Source of the DNA: a virus
DNA length: 24,587 nt
Reading direction: 5' to 3' (one strand)
IMG/VR virus record: IMGVR_UViG_3300034683_000033
Location: 1-24,587 of that record
The notes under the pieces were generated by a model. The model ran no database searches, was not told where the DNA came from, and saw only the letters and a program-made list of their open reading frames with translations. A program made the translations under genes and the position numbers. Shown here in pieces: positions 7,163 to 15,245 of this stretch (its first letter is position 1; the number at the start of each line of letters is the position of its first letter).

Positions 7163-7305
7163 TTGGTAAAAGCGGGGACGGTTCTATTCATTACAGAGAG
7201 CAATGCCTTGTTGTTTATCCAGATAAAGAAGAAGGATGTGTAGCAACAAGCTACGTTCCTGATTGGCAGGATGTGTTTGCTAACGACTGGATGATAGTGG
7301 AGTAG
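7129..7305 (+). CDS. 58-aa protein with DUF2829/Tad2-like C-terminus
   Basis: An ORF from ATG 7129 to TAG 7303-7305, overlapping the previous gene by 34 nt, encodes 58 residues. The C-terminal half (YVPDWQDVFANDWMIVE) follows the pattern that ends DUF2829 proteins, where a Trp/Pro segment leads into SQxDxLAxDWxxV. That family includes Tad2 proteins, which bind signalling nucleotides to block Thoeris defence. The N-terminal part is shorter than the usual 80-100 aa and does not show the expected start (FGEAxxxLKxGxxxxRxGWNG). It is therefore either a divergent mini-version, a remnant, or unrelated. Its stop codon is the first base pair of the inverted repeat at 7305. Confidence 0.5.
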   Translation: MQSLPGEAKRIIGKSGDGSIHYREQCLVVYPDKEEGCVATSYVPDWQDVFANDWMIVE

Positions 7306-7323
7306 TCGCACGCCATGCGACCA
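7304..7323 (+). promoter_or_regulatory. Inverted repeat, copy A (candidate late-promoter operator)
   Basis: TAGTCGCA, five bases (CGCCA), then TGCGACCA. GTCGCA 7305-7310 is a perfect inverted complement of TGCGAC 7316-7321. The same element with a different spacer lies at 18377-18396, and both are followed by CTATA-nn-GAA. The 3' arm ends exactly 43 nt before a -7-like box in both places. It is probably a dimeric regulator's binding site. It sits at the border of the early and packaging modules. Confidence 0.55.
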
Positions 7324-7332
7324 ACTATACGA

Positions 7333-7376
7333 ATACCGGGTAGTCCTTTAGGGGATTATTCGGTATCTTTATTTTG
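7333..7376 (+). terminator. Strong hairpin with T-rich tail (probable terminator of the early module)
   Basis: The arm ATACCGGGTAGTCC (7333-7346) pairs with GGATTATTCGGTAT (7353-7366) over 14 bp, including three G-U wobbles, with a six-base loop TTTAGG. CTTTATTTTG follows directly. This fits a Rho-independent terminator for transcripts coming from the early genes. The hairpin overlaps the -7-like box, so the same bases may also act in promoter control. The structure is seen; its function is inferred. Confidence 0.55.
7364..7371 (+). promoter_or_regulatory. Bacteroidetes -7-like box TATCTTTA before the packaging module
   Basis: TATCTTTA matches seven of eight positions of the Bacteroidetes -7 consensus TAnnTTTG. 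No good -33 TTTG is found about 20 nt upstream, as expected if an activator bound to the inverted repeat at 7305-7321 replaces it. It would start transcription about 20 nt upstream of ATG 7397. Confidence 0.4.
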
Positions 7377-7396
7377 TGAAAAATAGAGTAAAAGAA

Positions 7397-8818
7397 ATGG
7401 GTATAGTATACAGGAATATCGATGAGCTGAAAAAGCATGAGAATAACCCGCGCACGATAACGAGTGATCAGCTGGAGAGGTTGAAGGAGTCAATAGTTAA
7501 GAATCCGGATTACTTTGAAGCGAGACCTATCGTTGTCTCAAATCGTACGGGTGAGCTGGTTGTGATAGCCGGCAATCAGCGACTAGAGGCAAGCATGCAG
7601 CTAGGTTTGAAGGAAGTACCGACGTATCTGCTTGAGAACTTGACGGAGGAGCGTGAGAGGGAGATAATGATTCGGGATAACGTGAGTAACGGTGAATGGG
7701 ATATGGAGAAACTCATGAGCTGGGACAGCGATACGCTTCTTGACTGGGGAGTAGAGGGGTTGTTTGATGGTTCGGATGATGAACTATTTGCAATAGCAGG
7801 CCCTAGAGATAAGACAAGGGCCGGAAGCCTGATTGATCGTTTTATCATTCCTCCTTTTTCCATACTTGATGCCAAGCAGGGAAGATGGCAGGAGCGTAAA
7901 CGTGCTTGGCTATCTCTAGGTATTAAGAGCGAGGAGGGACGTGAGAGGGAGATTACGTATAACCGTTCGGCACAAAGTCCGGCCATTTATGAGGTACGCA
8001 ACAGAATGCGTGAGAAGCTTGGTTATGATCCCTCTTGGGATGAAATAACGGAATACTGCAAGAAGCATGATATTCCAATGATGGATGGTACCTCTGTCTT
8101 TGATCCAGTTCTTTGTGAGCTTGCATACCGATGGTTTAATGTTCCTGAAGGAGTTATCCTCGACCCGTTCGCCGGAGGTTCCGTTCGTGGGATAGTAGCT
8201 GCAAAATTAGGAATGCGCTATCGAGGAGTTGACTTGCGTCCGGAACAGATTAAAGCAAATTATGAGAATGCGGCAGAAATGCAGCCACCTTTCACGGAGA
8301 ATGACTGTCCGGTTTGGAAGTGTGGTGATAGTCGTGAAATTGATCAGCACTACGCTGGTCTGAAAGCCGACATGATATTTAGCTGCCCGCCTTATGCTGA
8401 TTTGGAGGTTTATTCAGACGATCCGCGTGACTTGTCGAATATGGAATATGAGGAGTTTTTGAACGCTTATAAAACCATAATTCAGAAGAGCTGCTCATTG
8501 CTCAAAGAAAACCGGTTTGCTGTATTTGTAATAGGGGAGGTTCGTGGAAAGAATGGAGCGTATTATAACTTCGTCGGCGATACCATAAACGCTTTTCTTG
8601 AAGCCGGCTTACATTACTACAACGAGATGATTCTTGCTACACAGATAGGTTCTCTGGCCATGCGCGTGACGAATCAGTTCAACCATTCCCGGAAGATAGG
8701 TAAAACGCATCAGAACGTTCTTGTCTTCTTTAAAGGGGACTTAAAACAAATTCCATCGTTATACCCAGAACTAGATTTTAAGGAAGAGGATTTTTTAGAG
8801 AAAGGAGAGAGTGAATAA
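7397..8818 (+). CDS. ParB-like N-terminal domain fused to a phage DNA methyltransferase
   Basis: The frame is open from GTG 7376, but that start lies at the predicted promoter, so I prefer ATG 7397 (473 aa). Residues 1-95 are a ParB/Srx-like domain (KKHENNPRTIT, RPIVVS, VVIAGNQRLEA at about 55-65). Residues about 150-210 contain a segment seen in related phage enzymes (FSILDAKQGRWQERKRAWLSLG). The C-terminal half is a SAM-dependent amino-methyltransferase of the N6A/N4C type with the SAM motif DPFAGGSV at about 256-263 and the catalytic motif SCPPY at about 329-333, a variant of the (S/N/D)PP(Y/W) box. Such enzymes probably methylate phage DNA to escape restriction. No cognate restriction gene is nearby. 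It ends 1 nt before the small terminase start, so it is the first gene of the packaging operon. Confidence 0.88.
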   Translation: MGIVYRNIDELKKHENNPRTITSDQLERLKESIVKNPDYFEARPIVVSNRTGELVVIAGNQRLEASMQLGLKEVPTYLLENLTEEREREIMIRDNVSNGEWDMEKLMSWDSDTLLDWGVEGLFDGSDDELFAIAGPRDKTRAGSLIDRFIIPPFSILDAKQGRWQERKRAWLSLGIKSEEGREREITYNRSAQSPAIYEVRNRMREKLGYDPSWDEITEYCKKHDIPMMDGTSVFDPVLCELAYRWFNVPEGVILDPFAGGSVRGIVAAKLGMRYRGVDLRPEQIKANYENAAEMQPPFTENDCPVWKCGDSREIDQHYAGLKADMIFSCPPYADLEVYSDDPRDLSNMEYEEFLNAYKTIIQKSCSLLKENRFAVFVIGEVRGKNGAYYNFVGDTINAFLEAGLHYYNEMILATQIGSLAMRVTNQFNHSRKIGKTHQNVLVFFKGDLKQIPSLYPELDFKEEDFLEKGESE

Positions 8819-8819
8819 T

Positions 8820-9377
8820 ATGGGTGCACCTAGTGGAAATCAATTTTGGAAATTAAGATCGAAGCACGGAAGAGATAAACTGTTCGCTACGCCTGAGCTT
8901 CTTTGGGAGGCGGCGTGTGAATACTTTCAATGGTGTGACGAAAATCCATGGACGACAAAGAAGGCGATTCAGAAGACGGTTCCCGTGAAACGAAAGGAAG
9001 GCAAGAAGACGAGAATTGTTAACGAGGAACAAACGCAGCGGGAGGTAACACCAACGGCCAGACCGTACTCGCTCACGGGGTTCTGTATCTACGTGGGAGC
9101 GAGCTCAATGTGGTGGCGGAACTTCAAAGAGGGATGCAAGAATAGTACGGATGATAGTACGGATGATAAAGATTTTTTAATGGTCATCGCGCGTATAGAG
9201 GAAACGATCGAGACGCAACAGTTCGAAGGGGCATGTGTTGGCGCGTTCAATGCGAATATCATTGCTCGTAAGTTAGGCCTTTCCGATAAACAGGAATTGG
9301 ATCATACCACGGGAGGAAAAGAGTTCAAAGGCTTTAACTTCTTGCCGTACACGAAGGAGGCTGATGAGGTTGTATGA
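8820..9377 (+). CDS. terS: Terminase small subunit (P22 gp3-like DNA-packaging protein)
   Basis: ATG 8820 has an AAGGAGA Shine-Dalgarno sequence about 11 nt upstream and gives a 185-residue protein; a GTG at 8811 would add three residues. The sequence follows the P22 gp3 family through its length: GAPSGNQFWKLRSKHGR near the start, then LLWEAACEYFQWCDENPW, PYSLTGFCIYVGASSMWW in the middle, and QQFEGACVGAFNANIIARKL. In P22 this protein forms a ring that recognises the pac site and starts headful packaging, so a pac-type mechanism is likely here, and the pac site may lie in this gene. Relative to P22 it has an inserted basic segment (KRKEGKKTR) and a 12-bp tandem duplication. The stop overlaps the large terminase start. 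Confidence 0.88.
   Translation: MGAPSGNQFWKLRSKHGRDKLFATPELLWEAACEYFQWCDENPWTTKKAIQKTVPVKRKEGKKTRIVNEEQTQREVTPTARPYSLTGFCIYVGASSMWWRNFKEGCKNSTDDSTDDKDFLMVIARIEETIETQQFEGACVGAFNANIIARKLGLSDKQELDHTTGGKEFKGFNFLPYTKEADEVV
9144..9167 (+). repeat. In-frame 12-bp tandem duplication in the small terminase gene
   Basis: The unit AGTACGGATGAT occurs twice without change at 9144-9155 and 9156-9167, adding one STDD unit to the protein (NSTDDSTDDKD). Being a multiple of three, it leaves the frame intact. It probably arose by slippage in a surface loop between the WWRNFKEG and FLMVIARIEE helices. Confidence 0.85.
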
Positions 9378-10690
9378 GTGATAAGATCAATATAAAGCAA
9401 CGTAAGGCGTATAACCTGCTTCGGGATGAGGAGCATTTCTTTATCCTGTACGGTGGAGGTGGTGGCGGTGGAAAGTCCTGGCTGGGGAGCGAGTGGCTCA
9501 TGCAGTGCTGTCATAACCTCCCCGGTACGCGTTGGTTTATTGGTCGAAACAATCTTAAGGATTGTCGTGAGTCGGTATCTGTTACCTTCACTAAGGTAGC
9601 GGCAGCTCACGGCTTTAGGGATTATAAGCTCACGAATGACGGGATAGAGTTCGCTAACGGTTCGACGATTGTATTCTTAGACCTCACGTATTATCCGAAA
9701 AAGGATCCTATGTATGAGCGCTTGGGCTCGAAGGAGTATACCGGCGGCTGGATAGAGGAGGCGGGAGAGGTTCACTACTTAGCTTTTGAAGGACTTAAAA
9801 CACGTGTCGGCCGTCACATGAATGATGTGTACGGCGTTCCTCCGAAGATACTTATAACCTGTAACCCGAAAAAGAATTGGCTGTATAAGACGTTTTACAG
9901 GCCATGGAGAGAGGGGAAGCTGAAAGCCCCGTACGCGTTTATTCCGGCTCTGGTGCAGGATAACCCGTACGCAACGAAGGAATACATCGAGATGCTTCGA
10001 AACACGAATGATAATGTGATGAAGCAACGATTGTTTTTCGGTAACTGGGAGTATGATGATGATCCGTCGGCACTTTGTGAGTACGATGCTATCTGTGACG
10101 TTTTCACGAATGAGCATGTATCGCCTACCGGTTTACCGAAGCTCTCCGGTGACCTTGCCATGAAGGGCCGTGATAGGTTTGTGATGGGTAAGGGTGTTGG
10201 CCATGTGTGCACGATACTACTCGTTAAGGAGTACTCACCGGGCAAGATGATTGAGACGGATATGCGCAATGCGATGATTCAGCATCGTGTTTCAAGAAGT
10301 AACGTTGTGGTTGACTCTGATGGGCTGGGCTCGTTCTTGGAATCGTACCTGAACGGTATCAGGGAGTTCCACGGCGGGGAAAGGGCACTATCGAATGAGT
10401 ACGACAACCTGAAAACACAATGCGCGTTCAAGCTGGCTGAGCTGATCAATAAGCGTGACTACCGTATCATCTGTACGCCGGAACAGGAGGAGTTGATAAA
10501 GGAGGAGTTACAGCAGCTTAAACAGGCGAACGTTGACAATGACACGAGGAAAAAGAGTATCGTTTCAAAGGAGATAATGAAAGCGGCGCTGAACCGATCA
10601 CCGGACTTTCTCGACATGCTTATCATGTTGATGTTGTTCGAGATACGTAAACCGATCAGGACAGCAAAGGCGACTTATACGGAGGTTTAA
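9374..10690 (+). CDS. terL: Terminase large subunit (ATPase-nuclease packaging motor)
   Basis: A 438-residue large terminase that pumps DNA into the prohead and cuts it. The ATPase half has a glycine-only Walker A (seven Gly at 27-33, then K34 S35), a Walker B GGWIEEA at 124-130 with the catalytic Glu, and the coupling motif ITCNP at 161-165. The RNase-H-like nuclease half carries the expected acidic residues: Asp260 (LSGDLAMKG), Asp314/316 (VVVDSDGLG) and Asp411/414 (SPDFLDML). The start overlaps the small terminase stop by 4 nt. Length and motif spacing are normal, so it is probably functional. Confidence 0.95.
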   Translation: MSDKINIKQRKAYNLLRDEEHFFILYGGGGGGGKSWLGSEWLMQCCHNLPGTRWFIGRNNLKDCRESVSVTFTKVAAAHGFRDYKLTNDGIEFANGSTIVFLDLTYYPKKDPMYERLGSKEYTGGWIEEAGEVHYLAFEGLKTRVGRHMNDVYGVPPKILITCNPKKNWLYKTFYRPWREGKLKAPYAFIPALVQDNPYATKEYIEMLRNTNDNVMKQRLFFGNWEYDDDPSALCEYDAICDVFTNEHVSPTGLPKLSGDLAMKGRDRFVMGKGVGHVCTILLVKEYSPGKMIETDMRNAMIQHRVSRSNVVVDSDGLGSFLESYLNGIREFHGGERALSNEYDNLKTQCAFKLAELINKRDYRIICTPEQEELIKEELQQLKQANVDNDTRKKSIVSKEIMKAALNRSPDFLDMLIMLMLFEIRKPIRTAKATYTEV

Positions 10691-10727
10691 CTATCAGAAT
10701 GTAATTAATACCAGGAGGAAATGTAAA

Positions 10728-11294
10728 GTGAATAGCAGTGGAGTATTGACGAAAAGACAATATACAACGTTTTTCGAGTTTTGGGTAAAGGCTGGGCATG
10801 GATCAGGTGATACGCTTGATCGGCTGGAAGAAATGCTCAAGCCGGATAAGGTCGGTAAGGTATCTCTTCCGGAGGATCTTAATGATATAACGTTTGGGCA
10901 GTTGATAGAGCTGCAGGGCATAGCGACGAATGAAGAACTGTTCTATGTTCCTTGTGGTGTATTGCTCGGGCTGGACCGGGCAAAGGTTAATGAGTGTCGG
11001 GCCGAGGAAGTGGTTGGATTTGTCACATGGGTTGCTAGGGAGGTGAAGAGGATAAACAAGCTGTTTGAGGCTACTAACGTTAAGCCTACGGCGGAAGAAC
11101 AGCAGGCCGGTATCGATAAACTGTCTTTCGGCCCGTTTGGGCTGATTGACTACTATGCGCTACGGATGGGATTTACCGATCATGACCATGTGTTGTCACT
11201 GCCATGGGTGAGAATATACCAATGTATGATAATTGATTCAGAGAGGGCGAAGTATGAGCGAAGATTACGAAAAATATACGCTGACAAGAAGTAA
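10728..11294 (+). CDS. Conserved Bacteroidales phage structural/assembly protein (tail-chaperone-like, uncertain)
   Basis: A 188-residue protein starting at GTG 10728, with AGGAGG 9 nt upstream at 10713-10718. The ATG at 10721 runs straight into TAA and is not the start. The N-terminus is helical (TKRQYTTFFEFW, TLDRLEEMLK). The C-terminal part, GPFGLIDYYALRMGFTDHDH followed by PWVRIYQCMIID, has the look of tail-assembly chaperones, but I cannot prove this. It is the first gene after the large terminase and precedes neck/tail genes, which fits either a chaperone or a neck protein. It overlaps the next gene by 41 nt in another frame. Confidence 0.55.
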   Translation: MNSSGVLTKRQYTTFFEFWVKAGHGSGDTLDRLEEMLKPDKVGKVSLPEDLNDITFGQLIELQGIATNEELFYVPCGVLLGLDRAKVNECRAEEVVGFVTWVAREVKRINKLFEATNVKPTAEEQQAGIDKLSFGPFGLIDYYALRMGFTDHDHVLSLPWVRIYQCMIIDSERAKYERRLRKIYADKK

Positions 11295-11727
11295 CAGCGT
11301 GGAGAAGAAGATCAAGAGCGTGGCCGAGAGTATGGTCGGCTTCACGTATGTGTATGAGGATTGGACGCGGGCCGATTTACGTTTAGATCGATTGCCTTTG
11401 CCGGCTATCATCAATCTGTTACCGGTAAGCGGGGCGATGTCGCTAAAGATGGACCAGTTTAAGGATAAGCCGAACTGTATGTTCGTGTTTGTCGATAAGG
11501 TAAACAAGGACGCTGATGGGAAAGATAATGACGCGGTATTTGAGAGAATGAAGTCGGCAGCGATGGTTTTTATTGCCCGGATGAATGATAGCGGACTATT
11601 CGATCCTATCGAGGGTGATATTCCGTATTCTGTCATACTGGAGAAGCTATCTCCGATCGTAACGGGAATATCTATCTCGGTACAAGTGAAGGAGGTAAAA
11701 GGAGTTTGTACACGTAATCTCTTATGA
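11254..11727 (+). CDS. Conserved phage neck/tail protein (tail-terminator-like by position)
   Basis: Taking ATG 11254 (MSEDYEKYTL) rather than an upstream ATG at 11233 gives a 157-residue protein. It has mixed alpha/beta character (RLPLPAIINLLPVSG, NCMFVFVDKVN, SAAMVFIARMNDSGLF) and ends in a strand-rich part (VTGISISVQVKEVKGV). I know homologous proteins of unknown function in Bacteroidales phages. The size, the fold hints and the place directly before a tail-completion-like gene suggest a tail terminator/neck protein, but this is inference from position. Confidence 0.5.
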   Translation: MSEDYEKYTLTRSNSVEKKIKSVAESMVGFTYVYEDWTRADLRLDRLPLPAIINLLPVSGAMSLKMDQFKDKPNCMFVFVDKVNKDADGKDNDAVFERMKSAAMVFIARMNDSGLFDPIEGDIPYSVILEKLSPIVTGISISVQVKEVKGVCTRNLL

Positions 11728-11728
11728 T

Positions 11729-12259
11729 ATGAGCAGAGAGAAGGCAAAGGCAATTATCGGTGAGGAGTTGAACGAGTTACGTCGACGTATCATCGAGCAT
11801 CATATTGCAGCGGGACAAAGGGCTTCGGGTAGAACGATTAGTTCTCTGCGTGTAGAGGTGAACGATAGTGCCGGTACGCTATATGGACGCAAAGCATTCG
11901 GTGTACTTGAAACGGGACGAAAGGCCGGTCCGGTTCCTAAAAGTTTTATCGGTGTTATCAGGCAGTGGATTGTAGACAAGGGTATTCCGTATAAACCGAT
12001 TCCTTACGTGCTGGTAGAATCGGAGAGATGGCAGCCGAAATACACACCCGAAGAGAGGGGGTTGATGTCTTTAGCCGGAGCGATAGCGTATAAGATACGC
12101 AATGAGGGCACTTCACTCCATCGCGGGGGAGGACGTGATGATATATACTCGCAGGAGATTCCGGTGACGGTAGGAAATATCATGGATAGGATATTTGCTG
12201 TGATGGAGCAGGACGTGGAACATATAAACTTGAATAGCAATGAAAAAGACAACGATTGA
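11729..12259 (+). CDS. Tail completion/neck protein, HK97 gp10-like
   Basis: A 176-residue protein whose N-terminal helix (KAKAIIGEELNELRRRIIEHH) is followed by a compact beta region with RTISSLRVEV, GTLYGRKAFGVLETGRKAG and VPKSFIGVIRQWIVDKG. This resembles the minor tail/neck proteins grouped with HK97 gp10 and similar tail-completion proteins. It probably joins the head connector to the tail tube. The stop of the preceding gene (TGA 11725-11727) is two bases from this ATG, and its own end overlaps the next gene by 20 nt. Confidence 0.6.
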   Translation: MSREKAKAIIGEELNELRRRIIEHHIAAGQRASGRTISSLRVEVNDSAGTLYGRKAFGVLETGRKAGPVPKSFIGVIRQWIVDKGIPYKPIPYVLVESERWQPKYTPEERGLMSLAGAIAYKIRNEGTSLHRGGGRDDIYSQEIPVTVGNIMDRIFAVMEQDVEHINLNSNEKDND

Positions 12260-13337
12260 TACGACTACGATTGAGTATCCGGAAGAAATAGGCTTTTGTT
12301 TTAATCCGATTGTGGTGAACGTATACGGTCATGCGTGGGCGTATATCGTAGTTACTATAACAGACGTAGCGGCTGGCGTGATATACACGGAGAGGCGTGA
12401 GATGTTTGGTAAGACGTGTTTCTTTGATCTGTCTCCGTACGCACAGGGGGCGTTTGATCTAATTGATCATAAGGTCGATTACACGTCTGCCGGAGTGCAG
12501 GACAGCAAGGTCGGGCGATTGTTTGCCGTAGAAGTGAATCTGTATAATGCAGATGATACGCTGGGTAATAGCTTTTACTTTGAAACGTTCATCATCTGGG
12601 GAGCTATGAAAGTGGGTGAGAGATATAACGGCGAGCGTGTATTGACTTGGTTTAAGAACTTCCCGTTCTCGGTAGGTATGTACAACGCCGCCTCTGCTTC
12701 TGTTACCGTAGCTGTTGATGGCGTGAAACAGGCCGATGCGTTACCACTCCCATCACGGAAGGTGTGGAATCTGATGTTGACGGGACTAGATGCAAAACAG
12801 GATATTACATTCGAGCTACCGGGATCGAGTGATACGGTGAACGTTTGGGATCATACGTTCGATTATACTTTTAGGCCGTTGTTGAATACTCCTTCACGAA
12901 TCACGTGTAAGGTTGACGAAGGTCAGGACGGTGTATATCTGCGCTGGATAAACCGGCATGGATTCTATTGCTATTGGCTTTTTATGCGTGGAGACGAAAC
13001 GAGGCAGGTCACTAACGACGGTGAGTTCATCCGGAACAACATGGCAGATTATAACTATGTCGATGGTTATCACGGAGGAACGGGACGTAAACAACGTAAG
13101 ACGGAAGAGAACACGTTGCCGGTTTGTGCTCCGTTAGTTGATAGTGATACGTATGATTTCCTCTTTCAACTTGCTTTGTCACCGGTAGTGGATATGTATG
13201 CCGGTGATGATGATAACGGTGCTCCGAGATGGAAGGGCGTAAACGTTTCGGTCGCTACGTTTGTGAAGAGTAAGACGAGCCTACAGGATTTTGTTGCAAC
13301 GATTATATTACCCGAAACACGTGTGCAGAGCTTATGA
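12240..13337 (+). CDS. Conserved Bacteroidales phage tail protein (365 aa)
   Basis: A 365-residue mostly beta protein. It has repeated aromatic strands in the N-terminal part (CFNPIVVNVYGHAWAYIVV) and a conserved-looking C-terminal half (YLRWINRHGFYCYWLFMRGD, FIRNNMADYNYVDGYHGG, NTLPVCAPLVDSDTYDFL, LQDFVATIILPE). I recognise the C-terminal pattern from tail proteins of Bacteroidales phages, where they have no detailed function. Because it sits with the next gene directly before the tape measure, I read it as a baseplate/distal-tail component. The start overlaps the neck protein by 20 nt; the stop overlaps the next ATG (ATGA). Confidence 0.6.
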   Translation: MKKTTIDTTTIEYPEEIGFCFNPIVVNVYGHAWAYIVVTITDVAAGVIYTERREMFGKTCFFDLSPYAQGAFDLIDHKVDYTSAGVQDSKVGRLFAVEVNLYNADDTLGNSFYFETFIIWGAMKVGERYNGERVLTWFKNFPFSVGMYNAASASVTVAVDGVKQADALPLPSRKVWNLMLTGLDAKQDITFELPGSSDTVNVWDHTFDYTFRPLLNTPSRITCKVDEGQDGVYLRWINRHGFYCYWLFMRGDETRQVTNDGEFIRNNMADYNYVDGYHGGTGRKQRKTEENTLPVCAPLVDSDTYDFLFQLALSPVVDMYAGDDDNGAPRWKGVNVSVATFVKSKTSLQDFVATIILPETRVQSL

Positions 13338-15241
13338 GAAACGATGAACTATACATTGATGGGCACCTCGTTGATATGGACGACGATACGAAGGTAACGC
13401 TCAACTACAAGAGTAATATATTCACCGACCTAAGCAAGATTGTGAGCAATAACAGCTATACGATCAAATTACCTAATACGGTGCATAATCAGTGTGTGAT
13501 TGATCATGCCGATTTGCCTACGAGGGTGACCGAGTTTCCCCGTATCAGGCATGCAGCGAGGTATATTCGTAACGGGGTTGAGGTGATTAACAAAGCGAAT
13601 GCGGTGTTGATGTCTGTAACGTCAACGTTTGACGTGGCGCTGTCTTGGGGAAATGCTACGGCTTTCGCTCCGATTGTTAATCAGGGGAAGAAACTCACGG
13701 AGTTGACACATGCGCAGGGGGAAGTGTACGAGGGTTCCGATTACGTAGAGTGGAAGAGATGGAGTACTCCCGGATGGCCATACCCGTTTGTTGACTATGG
13801 ATTTCACGACGGTGACGCGCAGGTGTGGTACCATCCGGCTCGAAAAGTGGTATGGGTGATAGAACAGATTGAGAAAGAGTACGGCGTGAAGTTTGAGTTT
13901 CCGGAGAGTAGGAAGACGTTTTTGGATAAGCTATTCGTCCCGTGTCTTAGTCGTAACGATTCAGAAGCGTATGCGAGTAAAAACGCTATCACGTTTAATC
14001 TTAACAGTGTGGTGTACGATGATTATGTATCTCGATACGTGATGTTGTTTGACGTCAACAATGATTCGAACTATTACGGACGTGCCGGTAAGATAGGGCC
14101 ATACAACAACGATAAAACGAATGCCTATACGTCGTTTATCGCTAACGGTAAGCCAAAGATAACGGGGCATGTTGAGGTAGTTTTTGAGCAAATTAAAATG
14201 CCTCCGTCTCCCTCAATACTAGTCTACAAATGGAACACATCTTCATCAGGAGGGAACGTAGATTCGGGTGAGGTGTTAAGTATTGCCGTGAAGGAGATAA
14301 AACCGGTTGATGGAACGACGGATAAATTCAGGGCTGTTTTCGATTTCAAGGATGAAGAAGCTAGTGTTTTGAAGAACATTTATCAGGGTTATTCCAACAT
14401 GAAGTTCTCTTTCGATGGACTTGACATTACGACGGGTGGTGATTTCGTTAATACATGGCGTGCTAGTATTCTGAACGTAACGGGAACGATAACGGTTATG
14501 AACATGGCCGAGGAGATGATTTTAGGCAGTCGGTATTTCTTTATTCCTAATCTTCCGGATATGAAGCAGATTGATTTTATCAAGGCAATAGCTTCTATAC
14601 TTGGTGTTTTCGCTGTACCGGCAGCCGATAACTCGGAACGGATACGCTTTGTTTCGATTGATGACGTGATAGGGAATATTCCCATTGCTGTGGATTGGAC
14701 TAGGAAAGTTGTTGCTTCGTATAAAGACAACAAGCCCGGGGAAATAACATTCACACTTGACGGCTTTGCACAGAGAAATCATTTCCGTTGGAAGGAGGAT
14801 TCAGATGTAACGGGTAGTTATGACGGGGTTGCCGTGGTGGAAGACTTTACCTTGGAGACGGATGCGGATGCTATCACTCTTCCGTTCGCTGCGACTACGA
14901 TGTCGGCAGGAGTGGCAAAGATTCCTTTGTATTCGTACGATAATGATGCGACATTGAATTATACGAGCGCGCAACCGCGTATCTTATTGCTTGATGGGGA
15001 CCGTGGTACTTTTAGCGGATTATCGTGGGGAACATTGCTTTCCCAGCACTATGCAAGCTATCAGAAGATCATCAGGAAACCGGTGATTATTAAAGAAAAG
15101 ATTGAGTTAAGAGAGATTGAATTAAAACGGCTGGATATGACGATACCGGTATATCTGGCTCAATATGGAAAATACTACGCAATAATCTCGGTTAAGGCCG
15201 AGAATACCGGTATATGCGAGTGTCAATTATTACAGTTATAG
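13334..15241 (+). CDS. Large tail/baseplate protein (Tal-like, uncertain)
   Basis: A 635-residue protein rich in beta strands, starting by ATGA overlap. The N-terminus (MRNDELYIDGHLVDMDDDTKVTLNYKSN) introduces a domain found in Bacteroidales phage tail proteins. The middle has further beta modules, including NYYGRAGKIGPYNN, and the C-terminus has FTLDGFAQRNHFRWK followed by a strand-rich end. It pairs with the 365-aa gene before the tape measure, so a baseplate hub or tail-tip role is plausible. I see no protease or glycan-hydrolase catalytic motif. Function is inferred from position only. Confidence 0.55.
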   Translation: MRNDELYIDGHLVDMDDDTKVTLNYKSNIFTDLSKIVSNNSYTIKLPNTVHNQCVIDHADLPTRVTEFPRIRHAARYIRNGVEVINKANAVLMSVTSTFDVALSWGNATAFAPIVNQGKKLTELTHAQGEVYEGSDYVEWKRWSTPGWPYPFVDYGFHDGDAQVWYHPARKVVWVIEQIEKEYGVKFEFPESRKTFLDKLFVPCLSRNDSEAYASKNAITFNLNSVVYDDYVSRYVMLFDVNNDSNYYGRAGKIGPYNNDKTNAYTSFIANGKPKITGHVEVVFEQIKMPPSPSILVYKWNTSSSGGNVDSGEVLSIAVKEIKPVDGTTDKFRAVFDFKDEEASVLKNIYQGYSNMKFSFDGLDITTGGDFVNTWRASILNVTGTITVMNMAEEMILGSRYFFIPNLPDMKQIDFIKAIASILGVFAVPAADNSERIRFVSIDDVIGNIPIAVDWTRKVVASYKDNKPGEITFTLDGFAQRNHFRWKEDSDVTGSYDGVAVVEDFTLETDADAITLPFAATTMSAGVAKIPLYSYDNDATLNYTSAQPRILLLDGDRGTFSGLSWGTLLSQHYASYQKIIRKPVIIKEKIELREIELKRLDMTIPVYLAQYGKYYAIISVKAENTGICECQLLQL

Positions 15242-15245
15242 AACT

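Noticed and set aside
7305-7321. Inverted repeat copy A as part of a cos or pac site near terminase
   Set aside because: An equal copy exists 11 kb away before the head genes, which a single packaging site would not explain; P22-type pac sites usually lie in the small terminase gene.
10721-10726. ATG immediately followed by TAA after AGGAGG, as a regulatory start-stop element
   Set aside because: Only 2 nt separate the Shine-Dalgarno sequence and this ATG, while GTG 10728 has the proper 9-nt spacing. Most likely chance.
11254-11294. Programmed frameshift joining the 10728 and 11254 genes as tail chaperone G/GT
   Set aside because: The 41-nt overlap contains no convincing slippery heptamer, and the second gene has its own ATG with a sensible N-terminus.
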